Numbered from the stretch's first letter, positions 43,056 through 52,119 are shown. The stretch: DNA of 64,000 nt from Chloroflexota bacterium (GCA_016191435.1 JACPOQ010000035.1:186001-250000); one strand, 5' to 3'. A program made the numbers and translations. The notes: a model not told the origin generated them from the sequence alone.

Positions 43056-43069
43056 CTCCGGGCGGGCGG

Positions 43070-44302
43070 CTACCCCACGCCCGGGTTCACGGGCTCATCG
43101 CCTATCACGCCGAGCGCCGCTAACTCCGCGAAGTCCGCGCCGGTCATTCCCAGCAGCTCGCTCAGCACTGCCCGCGTATGCTCGCCGAAAAGCGGCGCGT
43201 GCCGGCGGAGCTGCGGGTTCGCCTCCGACAGCCGCCACGCAGGCGCCGGCTGCCGCCACGGCTCCATCCGCGGGTGGGGCAGGCGCACCCAGAATCCCCT
43301 CGCGGCCAGGTTCGGGTCGTCGTGGATATTCTGAGTGTCCAGCACGCGCCCCGCCGGTACGCCCACCGCCTGCAGCTGTTCCATCGCCTGCTGCGCGTCC
43401 TGCTCGGCTGCCCAGCGTTCGATGTAGCCGTCGATCTCGTCGTGCAGCGCCTGGCGCTCCGCCAGTCCTAGCCCATCGAGTTGCGTCGCCCCGACAATCA
43501 GCGCTAGCGCGTCCCACTCCTCGTCGGTCCGCACTGAAATCGCGATCCACTGCTCGACGCCCCCTGTGCGATAGACCCCTTGTGGCGCGAATCGCGGCGA
43601 CCGGTTGCCGTGGTGTGCTGGCTCCTCGCCACGCAAAGACGCCACCACGAACGCCTCCCCGATCTGCGTCGCCATCGTTTCGCGCTGCGCGAGGTCGATG
43701 AAACACCCGTGCCCCGTCCGCCGGCGCCGTATCAGTCCCAGCGCCACCGCGCCTACCGCGCTCACCCCCGCGATCGGGTCCCCGTACGAGATGCCCGTCT
43801 TGTATGGCATCCCGTCGTCGCCGTAGCCCGTGAGCGACGCCATCCCCGCCATCTGCTCGATGATCGGCCCGAATCCCACGTTCGCGCGTTCGCTGCCCGT
43901 CTTCCCGAAGCCCGCCATCGAGACGGCGATGATGTCGTCCTTCGCCGCCTTCAACACCTCGTAGCCGAGTCCGAGGTTCTCCAGCACGTCCGCGCGGTAG
44001 TTCTCGATCACCACGTCGCAGTGCGGCACCAGCTCCAGGAACACCTCCCTCCCGCGCGCCTGCGCGAGGTCGAGTGTCACCGACTTCTTGTCGTTGTTGT
44101 AGTAGTTAAAGTAGAACGACGAGTTCCAGGGAGCCTCGATGCCCTCCTGCGGCACGAGCGTTCGGATGTTGTCCCATGCCCGCGGCGACTCGATCTTCAG
44201 CACCTCGGCGCCCATCACCCCGAGCAGGCGCGTCGCGAACGGGCCCGCCCACATCATCGTCAGGTCCAGTACGCGTACGCCTGCGAATGGCAGCTCCTTC
44301 AC
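43070..44302 (-). CDS. CaiB/BaiF family (class III) acyl-CoA transferase
   Basis: 410 residues. Marks: FAGVRVLDLTMMWAGPFATRLLGVMGAEVLKIE, NNDKKSVTLDL, and the catalytic-Asp region RTGHGCFIDLAQRETM. Transfers CoA between organic acids. GTG 44302 overlaps the TGA of the preceding CoA-transferase (GTGA), so the two are coupled and may form a heteromer. Confidence 0.94.
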   Translation of the reverse strand: MKELPFAGVRVLDLTMMWAGPFATRLLGVMGAEVLKIESPRAWDNIRTLVPQEGIEAPWNSSFYFNYYNNDKKSVTLDLAQARGREVFLELVPHCDVVIENYRADVLENLGLGYEVLKAAKDDIIAVSMAGFGKTGSERANVGFGPIIEQMAGMASLTGYGDDGMPYKTGISYGDPIAGVSAVGAVALGLIRRRRTGHGCFIDLAQRETMATQIGEAFVVASLRGEEPAHHGNRSPRFAPQGVYRTGGVEQWIAISVRTDEEWDALALIVGATQLDGLGLAERQALHDEIDGYIERWAAEQDAQQAMEQLQAVGVPAGRVLDTQNIHDDPNLAARGFWVRLPHPRMEPWRQPAPAWRLSEANPQLRRHAPLFGEHTRAVLSELLGMTGADFAELAALGVIGDEPVNPGVG

Positions 44303-45381
44303 GCTCGCACCCCAAGCCACTCGCCGAGCACGGCCTCCGTGTCGGCGCCAGGTCCGTGGAACTCGCCTGCCCGCCAGGGTAGCCCAGGGAATGGCCGCCC
44401 CGGCATGCGGGCGACCCCAGCGGGTGTCGCTACGGCGTCGAAGAAGCCGCGTTCGGCCAGGCTCTCGTTCTCCAGGAGGTCGCCCGGCGTGAGCACCGCT
44501 CCGAACGGGATCTTATGCGCAGCGCCCAGCTCCAGCAGCTCGCGCTTCCGCTTATCTGCGAACCATGCGTAGAGTTTCGCCTGCAACTCGTCGTCGTTCG
44601 CCAGGCGCTCCAGCGGGTCCACGAAGCGTTGCTCTTCCAGCTCGGGGTCGCCCACAACACGGAAGAACGCGGGAATTTGCCGGCCGAGGCAGCAGACGCC
44701 GGCGTATCCATCGGCGCATGGATAAATCCCCCACACCGCCGACACGTGGTTTCCAGAGCGCAGGTGAGGCCCCACACCCGTGTATTCGGTCCGCGATGCG
44801 TACAACTCCAGCATCCCCGCCGCGCATTCCTGCAGCGAGATATCGATCCAGTCCCCCTCGCCCTGCACGAGCGCGCCGTAATACGCGCTCACCGCCGCCG
44901 CGAACGCGTTCAGGCCGCCCAGGTACTCCGCCTGGCTGCCGCCGTTCACCAGCGGCGGCCGGTGCGGCGACCCCGTCAACGACATGATCCCGCCCATCGC
45001 GAACGACACGATGTTTGTCGCGGCATACGCGGCGTAGGGCCCTTCCTGCCCGAACGGCGTGATTGACACGATCACCAGCTCCGGCCGTTCCTTCTGCAAC
45101 TGGCCCGGCGCGAGTCCGAGCCGTGCGAGGTGGCCTGGCCGCCCATCTTCGACCAGGATATCCGCCCGTAGCGCCAGCTCCAGCAGTTGCGCGCCGCTCG
45201 CCTCAACCCGCCGCTTCCCCGCGAGCAGGTATACCTCTTCCTCCGGCGTGAGGGCGCCGTCCGGCCCCTCGCAGCGCACGACATCCGCCCCGAAGCCCGC
45301 CATCCATCGCGTTGCGAAGGCCGCCGGGATCCCGCCGCCGAGTTCAAGGACCCGTACCCCATCCAGCACCAGATCGGTCAT
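44299..45381 (-). CDS. CaiB/BaiF family (class III) acyl-CoA transferase
   Basis: 360 residues. LDGVRVLELGGGIPAAFATRWMAGFGADVVRCEGP, VSITPFGQEGPYA, and GEGDWIDISLQECA with the expected catalytic Asp. Shorter and more divergent than its partner at 43070; the ADP-binding loop is shortened (LLAGKRRVEA). AGGAGGG precedes ATG 45381. The two genes look like subunits of one enzyme acting on an unidentified acyl group. Confidence 0.92.
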   Translation of the reverse strand: MTDLVLDGVRVLELGGGIPAAFATRWMAGFGADVVRCEGPDGALTPEEEVYLLAGKRRVEASGAQLLELALRADILVEDGRPGHLARLGLAPGQLQKERPELVIVSITPFGQEGPYAAYAATNIVSFAMGGIMSLTGSPHRPPLVNGGSQAEYLGGLNAFAAAVSAYYGALVQGEGDWIDISLQECAAGMLELYASRTEYTGVGPHLRSGNHVSAVWGIYPCADGYAGVCCLGRQIPAFFRVVGDPELEEQRFVDPLERLANDDELQAKLYAWFADKRKRELLELGAAHKIPFGAVLTPGDLLENESLAERGFFDAVATPAGVARMPGRPFPGLPWRAGEFHGPGADTEAVLGEWLGVRA

Positions 45382-45460
45382 TCGTCCCTCCTGCGCGCTG
45401 CGATTGTGGATCGGCCGTACCCCCGCGGTCACGGCGCCTGTCACGAAGACGCCTTGCCCC

Positions 45461-45802
45461 CTACGGAAGTTCCCGGAATGGCAGAAAGTGGCCCGCCGCG
45501 CCGCGCGGGAACGGGCACACCTCCATCACGGCGTCCGTGTTCAGCGGTCCGTGAATGTGCGGATAGGCCATGCCGTCCGGCTGGACGACCCAGCGCACCT
45601 CCGCCCGGATGAGCGCCGGGTCGATCACCAGCACGAGCCAGCTCCCCGGCACGTCCCGGTAGAACCGCTCCGCGACGGCCTGCAGGTTGCGCTCGCCGGC
45701 CGTGCAATGGATGAACCCCTCGTCCGCGAGGCTCGCCGGCCTGTATTCGGCGCGCGCCTTCGCCCAGTCGCTCGCGAGCACCATGTGGTAGATCTCCGCC
45801 AT
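45461..45802 (-). CDS. DUF952 family protein
   Basis: 113 residues. IYHMVLASDW, ASLADEGFIHCTAGERNLQAVAERFY and PHIHGPLNTDAV are the family's signatures. Small soluble proteins of unknown function, often found fused or next to glutathione-S-transferase-type genes. Divergent from the F420-type gene at 45874. Confidence 0.88.
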   Translation of the reverse strand: MAEIYHMVLASDWAKARAEYRPASLADEGFIHCTAGERNLQAVAERFYRDVPGSWLVLVIDPALIRAEVRWVVQPDGMAYPHIHGPLNTDAVMEVCPFPRGAAGHFLPFRELP

Positions 45803-45841
45803 TCGCCCCTGCCCCCCGATACGCCCACATTTGCGTTCCGC

Positions 45842-45847
45842 TAGGAT
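45842..45847 (+). promoter_or_regulatory. -10 box for the F420-type oxidoreductase
   Basis: TAGGAT 26 bases before ATG 45874; CGGAG at 45864-45868 is the ribosome-binding site. Confidence 0.5.
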
Positions 45848-45873
45848 ACGGCGACCACCTCCCCGGAGCTCGC

Positions 45874-46716
45874 ATGAAATTCGGCCTCACCATGTTCCCC
45901 ACCGACTACGCCATCCCCGTCACCGAGCTGGGTAAGGCGGCCGAAGACCTCGGTTTCGAGTCCCTCTTTTTTCCCGAGCACACCCATATCCCGACCAGCC
46001 GCCGCACGCCCTGGCCCGGGGGCGCACCCCTCCCGAAGGAGTATTCGCACACCCTCGACCCGTTCGTCGCAATGGCGGCGGTCGCCGCCGTCACCACCAC
46101 GCTCAAGGTGGGCACCGGCATCTGCCTTGTCATCGAACGCGACCCAATCACGCTGGCGAAGGAAGTCGCGAGCGTGGACCACCTCTCCAACGGCCGGCTG
46201 CTCTTCGGCATCGGCGGCGGTTGGAACATCGAGGAGATGGAGAACCACGGGACGCAGGCCACGACGCGCTGGAGGCGGCTCCGTGAGGACATCCTCGCGA
46301 TGAAGCAGATCTGGACGCAGGATGAGGCCGAGTATCACGGCCAGTTCGTCAATTTCGACCCCATCTGGTCCTGGCCAAAGCCTGTGACGAAGCCGCACCC
46401 GCCTATCCTCATCGGCGGCAATGGCCCGCGGACCCTGGATCGCGTCATCGAATACGGCGATGAGTGGATGCCCATCGGCACGCGCACCCCCGACCTCCCC
46501 CAGCGCATCACTGAGCTCCAGGTAATGGCCAGGGCCGCCGGCCGGGCCGCCATCCCGGTCTCTATTTTCGGCGCCCAGGCTTCGCCGGAATCCTTCGCGG
46601 AGCTCGAAGCAATGGGCGTCACCCGCCTCTGCTTCGGCCTTCCTCCCGCACCGGCTGAGGAGACGCTCCCGCGCATGAAGCGCTACGCCGAAGCCGCCAT
46701 GAGCTACATGAAGTAG
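45874..46716 (+). CDS. LLM-class F420-dependent oxidoreductase
   Basis: 280 residues of the TIGR03619-type branch: KFGLTMFPTDYAIPVTELGKAAEDLGFESLFFPEH, LKVGTGICLVIERDP, DHLSNGRLLFGIGGGWNIEEMENHG, HPPILIGGNGPRTLDRVIEYGDEWMP. Expected to use reduced F420 or FMN. Substrate unknown. Own promoter (TAGGAT) and ribosome site. Confidence 0.94.
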   Translation: MKFGLTMFPTDYAIPVTELGKAAEDLGFESLFFPEHTHIPTSRRTPWPGGAPLPKEYSHTLDPFVAMAAVAAVTTTLKVGTGICLVIERDPITLAKEVASVDHLSNGRLLFGIGGGWNIEEMENHGTQATTRWRRLREDILAMKQIWTQDEAEYHGQFVNFDPIWSWPKPVTKPHPPILIGGNGPRTLDRVIEYGDEWMPIGTRTPDLPQRITELQVMARAAGRAAIPVSIFGAQASPESFAELEAMGVTRLCFGLPPAPAEETLPRMKRYAEAAMSYMK

Positions 46717-46733
46717 GCCCCGACGGAACCCCA

Positions 46734-47435
46734 CTACCGCCGCAGCAGGTTGATCTTGCCGCGTGCCGCCCGCAGGTCGAGCAGCGCCGCCGCCGGCGTC
46801 GCTCCGGCGCTGTACGCCGGCAACGCCGAATCCTTCCCCAACGGCGAGAGCTTGAACTCGCTGTTCAGGTCGCCCGTGCCATCGAGCCGGAACGGCACGT
46901 CGCGCGGCCACTGCACCGTGATGTCCCCGTTCGGTACCAGCACCGTCACGCCGCCGATCACTCCCGTCACGAGCACCTTCCCGTAGTTCGTCCGGATCTC
47001 GATCCGCGCCCCCGCGGGCACCGTTACGTCGATAGTCGCCGGCGCGCTCTCCGAATTGCCGCCCCCGACTTCCCGCCACGTTTGCACCAGTACATGGTCG
47101 CCTTCCTGCTGCATCTGCAGCTGGATCCGGCTGAGATCCTCGAACGCGAGCGGCTCGTTCCGCCCCGTGCCCCTCCGGACGGCCGTGATGAGCACCAGGT
47201 TGTCCCTGGCGCCTGCGACGCGGACATCGCCCGCCCAGTTGTCGATGGTCACCGTCGGCGCCGGTCCGGTCTGGTACTGCTGGTTCACCGGGTCCGTCAG
47301 CACCACCGGCCCATCACCTTCGAAGAAGGCGGCGAACTGTGTGGCTGTGAAGATCACGAGCGCAAGGCAGGCCGGCGGCAGCAGCCACCAGAACCGCCGG
47401 ACATCCGGCGCCATGTCCAGGTCCGTGAGGTTCAT
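46734..47435 (-). CDS. Membrane-anchored DUF4097-like beta-helix protein
   Basis: 233 residues: one N-terminal membrane anchor (FWWLLPPACLALVIFTATQFAAFF), then a repeated-strand domain (TVTIDNWAGDVRVAGA, PATIDVTVPAGARIEIRTNYGKVLVTGVIGGVTVLVPNGDITV) typical of putative adhesins in the DUF4097 group. Exposed outside the membrane by topology. Its ATG overlaps the purM TGA (ATGA), so it is expressed from the purM transcript. Function unknown. Confidence 0.75.
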   Translation of the reverse strand: MNLTDLDMAPDVRRFWWLLPPACLALVIFTATQFAAFFEGDGPVVLTDPVNQQYQTGPAPTVTIDNWAGDVRVAGARDNLVLITAVRRGTGRNEPLAFEDLSRIQLQMQQEGDHVLVQTWREVGGGNSESAPATIDVTVPAGARIEIRTNYGKVLVTGVIGGVTVLVPNGDITVQWPRDVPFRLDGTGDLNSEFKLSPLGKDSALPAYSAGATPAAALLDLRAARGKINLLRR

Positions 47436-48478
47436 AGCCCGCGGAGCTCAACCCTCCGCCCGCGGTCCGGCGTAATCTCGCCAACCCGCAGCGCCTCCGG
47501 GATCGCGTCGAGCACGCCTGCCGCGTCCTCGGGCGCCACCATCACCACCAGCCCCAGGCCCATGTTGAAGACTTCGTACATCTCTTGCGGCGCGATCTCG
47601 CCGCGCTGCTGGATGAGCTGGAACACGGGCAGCACGGGCCACGCTTTCGTCTCGAAGACCGCCGTCAGGCCGTCCGGCAGGATCCGCGGCACGTTCTCGG
47701 TGTACCCACCGCCCGTGATGTGCGCGATGCCGTGGACGCGCTCGAGGATGGGCACGATCTCGCGGTTGTATGGCCGGTGCGTCGCGAGCAGCGCTTCCCC
47801 CAGCGCCCGGCCACCAAGGATCGGTGGCCGTTCGTCCAGCCGCCTGCGCGTTTCGGTGTCCGGCTCCCCGTCCGCAATCCCCAGCACTTTGCGGGCCAGC
47901 GAGAAGCCGTTGGTGTGCAACCCCGAGCTCGGGATGCCAATGAGCACGTCGCCTGCCGCCACCTTCGAGCCATCGATGATCCGGTCGCGCTCCACCACGC
48001 CCACGATGAAGCCCGCGAGGTCGAAGTCGCCCATGGCGTACACGTCTGGCATGTCCGCCGTTTCGCCGCCGAGCAGCGCGCACCCGGCGTCCGCGCAGGC
48101 CCGCGCCACACCCTCCACGAGCGTCGTCTTCTGCTCGTGCGTCAGCCCGTTCCCGGCGATGTAGTCCAGGAAGAACAGCGGCTCCGCCCCGCAGGCGAGG
48201 ATGTCGTTCACGCTGTGGCCGAGGATGTCCGCCCCGCAGAGGTCCAGCCGCCCGGCCGCCAGCTGCACCTTCACCTTCGTCCCGATGCCGTCCGCGCTCG
48301 CCGCCAGCACCGGGTCGCGGTACTTCGCCCCCAACCGGAAGAGGCCGCTGAACGGGCCCGCGTCGCTCAACACCTCTGGCCGCCGCGTCTTCGCAAGAAT
48401 GCCGGGGAGCCCCGCCGCGAACCGGCTCCGCGCCGCGATATCCACCCCGGCCGCGGCATACGCGCGCTGTTCTGTCAT
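47432..48478 (-). CDS. purM: Phosphoribosylformylglycinamidine cyclo-ligase (AIR synthetase)
   Basis: 348 residues, normal length. ATP-dependent ring closure giving AIR in purine synthesis. Signatures: ASADGIGTKVKVQ, GHSVNDILACGAEPLFFLDYIA, LLGGETADMPDVY, IGIPSSGLHTNGFSLAR and ITGGGYTENVPRILP. Leaderless by inference: TAGGCT ends six bases before ATG 48478. Confidence 0.97.
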   Translation of the reverse strand: MTEQRAYAAAGVDIAARSRFAAGLPGILAKTRRPEVLSDAGPFSGLFRLGAKYRDPVLAASADGIGTKVKVQLAAGRLDLCGADILGHSVNDILACGAEPLFFLDYIAGNGLTHEQKTTLVEGVARACADAGCALLGGETADMPDVYAMGDFDLAGFIVGVVERDRIIDGSKVAAGDVLIGIPSSGLHTNGFSLARKVLGIADGEPDTETRRRLDERPPILGGRALGEALLATHRPYNREIVPILERVHGIAHITGGGYTENVPRILPDGLTAVFETKAWPVLPVFQLIQQRGEIAPQEMYEVFNMGLGLVVMVAPEDAAGVLDAIPEALRVGEITPDRGRRVELRGL

Positions 48479-48484
48479 GCCGCT

Positions 48485-48490
48485 AGCCTA
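48485..48490 (-). promoter_or_regulatory. -10 box for leaderless purM
   Basis: TAGGCT, six-base spacer AGCGGC, then the purM ATG at 48478. No Shine-Dalgarno sequence between them. Confidence 0.55.
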
Positions 48491-48531
48491 CAGCCGCGCC
48501 CCCTCCCGGGACAGGACACACCCATCACGTC

Positions 48532-49539
48532 CTACGCATGCGCCGCCGCCGGCTGGGCGAAAAACAACCGCTTTGTCTCTTCCTGCAACGGCACATTCTG
48601 CACGTGCGCCCGCTGCAGCTGCTCCCAGTACGAGCGATACGTCGCGCGATCCTGGAGGTTGCCTTCATGCTGGATGGGGCCCCAGTCGGCCGCGTACGCC
48701 TTCAGCAGGATCGCCTCCGCTTCCGCGACGGCCGGCGCCGCCGGCGACATTGCGCGCGTGATCGGCTCGATCTGCGCCGGGTAAATCGACCACTGCCGCA
48801 GGAACCCGAACTCGTTCCGTGCCCGCAGCGCGTCGTTGTAGATGAACTCCGTGTCCTTGAGCTCGAGCGTGACGTTGTGCGCGGGCACGATGCCGTTCGC
48901 CAGCGCTGCCGCCACCATCTCGCTCTTCGCCCGCCGCAAGAGGGCGTGGTCGAACTGCCAGGGCGACCTCATCGCCTCCGCGGGGATCGCGCCGTGGTGG
49001 TCGCTGACGAAATCCATGAGCCCGAAGTCCAGTACCTGCACATTCGGCGTCTCCGCTATCTCCCAGACCTGGTGCAAGGCCGACTGCGTCTCGATGAGCG
49101 CGTGAATCGGGATCTCCCGCCGGATGCCGGCGCGCGCGCCGATCTCGCGTGCGTACGCCACCATCTCCCGCAGGTCACCCGCGCGCGTACTCTTCGGGAT
49201 GGTGATGTACGCCACCCGGTCCCCCGCGCCCGCCACGATAATCTCGATGTCCTGGCGCCAGTGCTCGCTGGTGTAATCGTGGATGCGCACGCCCGCCATG
49301 TCGTAGCGGTTCAGTTCGCTATTCTGCATCCGCACGACCATCTCGGCGTGCGCTTTCTCGGCGCCGGTCGGGGCGCCGTCCTCGCAGTCCATCGTGATGT
49401 CGAACACGCCGCCCATGCGCGCTTGCAGCTCGAACGCCTTGCTGATGCGCTCCTCAGTGCCCGCGAAGTGCTCACAGGTGGGCAGGATCGGGAAGGGGCG
49501 TTCGTTCTCGAAGAGGACTTCGTTGGGGTGGCGCGGCAT
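48532..49539 (-). CDS. HpcH/HpaI aldolase, CitE-like (malyl-CoA lyase group)
   Basis: 335 residues. VFDITMDCEDGAPTGAEKAHAE carries the metal-binding region of the citrate lyase beta/malyl-CoA lyase superfamily; IPIHALIETQSALHQVWEIAE and VQVLDFGLMDFVSDHHGAI supply the catalytic Glu and Asp. Cleaves or forms a C-C bond of a 3-hydroxyacyl-CoA or similar. With the CoA-transferases 4 kb away it may belong to an organic-acid pathway, but they are not in one operon. ATG 49539 lacks a strong ribosome site. Confidence 0.9.
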   Translation of the reverse strand: MPRHPNEVLFENERPFPILPTCEHFAGTEERISKAFELQARMGGVFDITMDCEDGAPTGAEKAHAEMVVRMQNSELNRYDMAGVRIHDYTSEHWRQDIEIIVAGAGDRVAYITIPKSTRAGDLREMVAYAREIGARAGIRREIPIHALIETQSALHQVWEIAETPNVQVLDFGLMDFVSDHHGAIPAEAMRSPWQFDHALLRRAKSEMVAAALANGIVPAHNVTLELKDTEFIYNDALRARNEFGFLRQWSIYPAQIEPITRAMSPAAPAVAEAEAILLKAYAADWGPIQHEGNLQDRATYRSYWEQLQRAHVQNVPLQEETKRLFFAQPAAAHA

Positions 49540-49595
49540 GTGCGTGTCCTGGCGGGAAGATGTGCCGGTCAGTATCGCGTGCGCCCGGATACCCG

Positions 49596-49967
49596 TCACG
49601 CACCGGGCTGCTGCTTCAGGTCGATCGCCAGCGGCAGCGCCGTCGCCGCCCACCCCGTCAGGTCGCCGCTGTAGCGCGGGGTGTACTTCTCGAACAGCAA
49701 CCGCCGCGCGAGCTCGTCCTCTCCGCTCCCGGCCTCCAGGACACGCGCGACGCCCCGAAACCGCCGCTCGCCAATCCGTACGGTCACCGCGGGCGTCTTC
49801 CGCGCGTTGCGCACCCAGCGGGCGGCTTCACCTCCGCCCGCCAGCAGGTAGATGGTGCCTTTCCCCTCATGCCCGAACCAGATCTCGATCTCCCGTGGCT
49901 CGCCCGAAACCCGCCCGGTCGTCGTCAGGTAGCAGTAGTCCATCGCAGCCAGCTCGCTACCGATCAC
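49596..49967 (-). CDS. Deazaflavin-dependent nitroreductase-family protein
   Basis: 123 residues with YCYLTTTGRVSGEPREIEIWFG and YLLAGGGEAARWVRNARKTPAVTVRIGERRFRG, the split-barrel signature of F420H2-binding DDN/Rv1155-like proteins. Starts with GTG 49967 behind GGAGGG. Possible F420-dependent reductase; could also bind FMN or haem. Confidence 0.85.
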   Translation of the reverse strand: MIGSELAAMDYCYLTTTGRVSGEPREIEIWFGHEGKGTIYLLAGGGEAARWVRNARKTPAVTVRIGERRFRGVARVLEAGSGEDELARRLLFEKYTPRYSGDLTGWAATALPLAIDLKQQPGA

Positions 49968-49989
49968 GTCTGCCCTCCGCGCATTCGCT

Positions 49990-50014
49990 CAGTCCCTTAG
50001 CCCCCTCAGCCCCT
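49990..50014 (-). repeat. Short tandem units at the FIST gene stop
   Basis: Plus-strand CAGTCCCT, TAGCCCCCT, CAGCCCCT, the same word family as at 42377. In mRNA sense it follows directly on, and includes, the FIST gene's TGA (50006-50008). Confidence 0.6.
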
Positions 50015-51211
50015 CGCTGACTCCCCCGCCGCTCCGGCCGCCGGCACGAAGAACGCGATGCTCGCCGTGAAGCCGTGCACGAAGTTCTTCCCGCCCACCG
50101 GGCCGATTTCGCCGTTACAGAAGAACCCCGCGACCGGCAAGCGGCCGAACCCCCGCTCGACCGCCCGCGCATCGTGGTCCGGTTCGCCGAACAGCCCCAC
50201 ACCCCGCCCGTTGCACGAACAAAGGAGGGCCCCGGCCGGCTCCTCGCCGGCGAGCTCGGCCTGCGCCTGCGCGATCATCTCCCGTAGCTGCGCGTCGGCC
50301 GCTGCGGCGTCCCGGACCTGGAACTGCAGCGTTTGGCCCACTCGCGGCGCTTCGCCGATGGCAATGATGCCGCTCTTCTGGTCGGCGCCCATCAGGTTCC
50401 GGATGAGGAAGTCGCCCGGACCATGCGATTCGCGATATTCGTCGATCGCCAGCCCCACGAGCAGGTTGCGCGCGGCCCGAGCCTGCATTTCCGGCGATAG
50501 CCCGTGCATCGTCTCGACCAGCACCTCCAGCGGCGGTCTGCCCCCGATCGCGCGGACGAGGTTCCGGTCGACGTCCGTGATCGTCCACGGCGACCCAATC
50601 GGCGCGGCCCCCTGCGACACAACTGCCCGCACGCTCCATGCCCCGCCGAGCGCCAACAGGATCGCGCCCGACCGGTGCACCGTATCCCCGAGGAACAGTT
50701 CCGTCCCGCGTCCGCCACCGAACGCGGAGGCCATCCCACCGACCAGCGGCACACCCGGGTAGGCCCCCGCGAGGCTCGCGATCAGCATGTCTGTGTCGAA
50801 CGTAAAGGGGTCCGCGAACACCACCCACGCGTTCACGTCGTCCGGCGGCAGGCCCGTGAAGCTGTGCCACTGCCGCGCCGTCGGGTTGTCGTGGAGGTGC
50901 CCCTGCTCGATGTGGAACGTCTTCAGGTGCGCACCGGGCAACGACAGCGTCATCAGAGTCAGCGCCGGTTCGCCCTCGAACTCCCGCCCAGTACCAATCA
51001 CGGCCTGCCCCGAGCACCCCATGAGCACGCCCGGCGCCACCGCCGACGCCGCCTCGCCCACCAGTTCCGGGTAGCTATCGCGGAAGTGGGAGCTCGCGAA
51101 CAGGAATGCCACATCCGGCGCTTCCGCCCGCGGCTCCGCGAGCGCCTGGCCGAGCGCCCGCCGCCAATCGGCGCCCGTGCCTGCCCCCGCGCCGGAAACC
51201 GCTGTCGCCAT
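50006..51211 (-). CDS. FIST-domain sensory protein
   Basis: 401 residues comprising FIST_N (residues about 30-220; VAFLFASSHFRDSYPELVG, GVLMGCSGQAVIGTGREFEG) and FIST_C (LVRAIGGRPPLEVLVETM, GALLCSCNGRGVGLFGEPDHDA, VAGFFCNGEIGPVGGKNFVHGFTAS). FIST proteins are small-ligand (possibly amino-acid) sensors, usually next to signalling genes; none is adjacent here. Leaderless by inference from TACACT six bases before ATG 51211. Its last residues and stop lie in a tandem repeat. Confidence 0.93.
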   Translation of the reverse strand: MATAVSGAGAGTGADWRRALGQALAEPRAEAPDVAFLFASSHFRDSYPELVGEAASAVAPGVLMGCSGQAVIGTGREFEGEPALTLMTLSLPGAHLKTFHIEQGHLHDNPTARQWHSFTGLPPDDVNAWVVFADPFTFDTDMLIASLAGAYPGVPLVGGMASAFGGGRGTELFLGDTVHRSGAILLALGGAWSVRAVVSQGAAPIGSPWTITDVDRNLVRAIGGRPPLEVLVETMHGLSPEMQARAARNLLVGLAIDEYRESHGPGDFLIRNLMGADQKSGIIAIGEAPRVGQTLQFQVRDAAAADAQLREMIAQAQAELAGEEPAGALLCSCNGRGVGLFGEPDHDARAVERGFGRLPVAGFFCNGEIGPVGGKNFVHGFTASIAFFVPAAGAAGESARG

Positions 51212-51217
51212 GCCGCG

Positions 51218-51223
51218 AGTGTA
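51218..51223 (-). promoter_or_regulatory. -10 box for the leaderless FIST gene
   Basis: TACACT, spacer CGCGGC, ATG at 51211, no ribosome-binding site. Confidence 0.55.
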
Positions 51224-51273
51224 CCTCAGCCGGGCTCGACGAGCGGTTGTTCCGCGATTGGTGGCACCAGGAG

Positions 51274-52119
51274 CTACCTCGTCGCGACCAGGAGCGCGAA
51301 GCTCGTGAAGTTAAACAGGAAATGAAACGTGATGTTGTCCCACAGCGTCCCGCGCCACCAGAACAGCCACGCCATCACCACTCCCACGACGAAGAACGGG
51401 ATGATGCTCCCCGTGTCCAGGTGCGACAGCGTAAATAGCGCCCCGGAAAGGCTTGCCGCGGGCCAGAAGCCCCACCGCAGCAGGCCCCCGAACACGAACC
51501 CCCGGAAGAAGATCTCCTCCGTCAGTGGCGCCACCACCAACGCGACCACGCCCGCCATCGAAAGCGCGAGCGCATCGCGCGCCACGGACTCCGGCAGGGT
51601 GCTCTGCGGGATCAGCGGCCCGTAGCCGATGGACCGCACCGCCACCGCATACACGGCGACGAAACCGTATGCCGCGATCACCGCGATGACCGGCCGCCAG
51701 ATTGTCCTCACGTCGTATCGGTCCATCCGTAGCGTCGCCGCCAGTTCCCGCGCGCTCCGCTTCGTGACGATGCCAACGATTGCCACCAGCGCAACGTCCG
51801 TCAGTATCGTCGTGCCCAGGCCGATTTCGACGCTGGTCACGTCCGCGAAGAACTCCGGTGGTCCCGGCAGCGTGTCGCCACGCGCCGCCGCGGCCAGGCG
51901 CTCGTCGGCGAACGTCACTGCCTTTCGCGCTTTGTCGAACACGTCACCGTCGTCCACCAGGTAGCTTCGCCCGCTTACCCCAACAATCACCGTGAACAGC
52001 GCGAGGCTCAGCGCGAAGGCGCTTAGCGCCACACCCACCCCGATGAGCACCTCCTTCGGGCCCCAGTCCCGCGGCTGCAGCCGCCTGTTCGGACGCTTGT
52101 CCCCCGAGTGTTCGTTCAT
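51274..52119 (-). CDS. CPBP-family intramembrane metalloprotease
   Basis: 281 residues, about seven membrane helices. Catalytic motifs: LTEEIFFRGFVFGGLLRWGF (EExxxR), ALFTLSHLDTG (FxxxH) and the final ITFHFLFNF (HxxxN). Abi/CAAX-protease-like; may process or sequester membrane peptides. Second of two tandem paralogues, 61 bases after the first. Confidence 0.93.
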   Translation of the reverse strand: MNEHSGDKRPNRRLQPRDWGPKEVLIGVGVALSAFALSLALFTVIVGVSGRSYLVDDGDVFDKARKAVTFADERLAAAARGDTLPGPPEFFADVTSVEIGLGTTILTDVALVAIVGIVTKRSARELAATLRMDRYDVRTIWRPVIAVIAAYGFVAVYAVAVRSIGYGPLIPQSTLPESVARDALALSMAGVVALVVAPLTEEIFFRGFVFGGLLRWGFWPAASLSGALFTLSHLDTGSIIPFFVVGVVMAWLFWWRGTLWDNITFHFLFNFTSFALLVATR

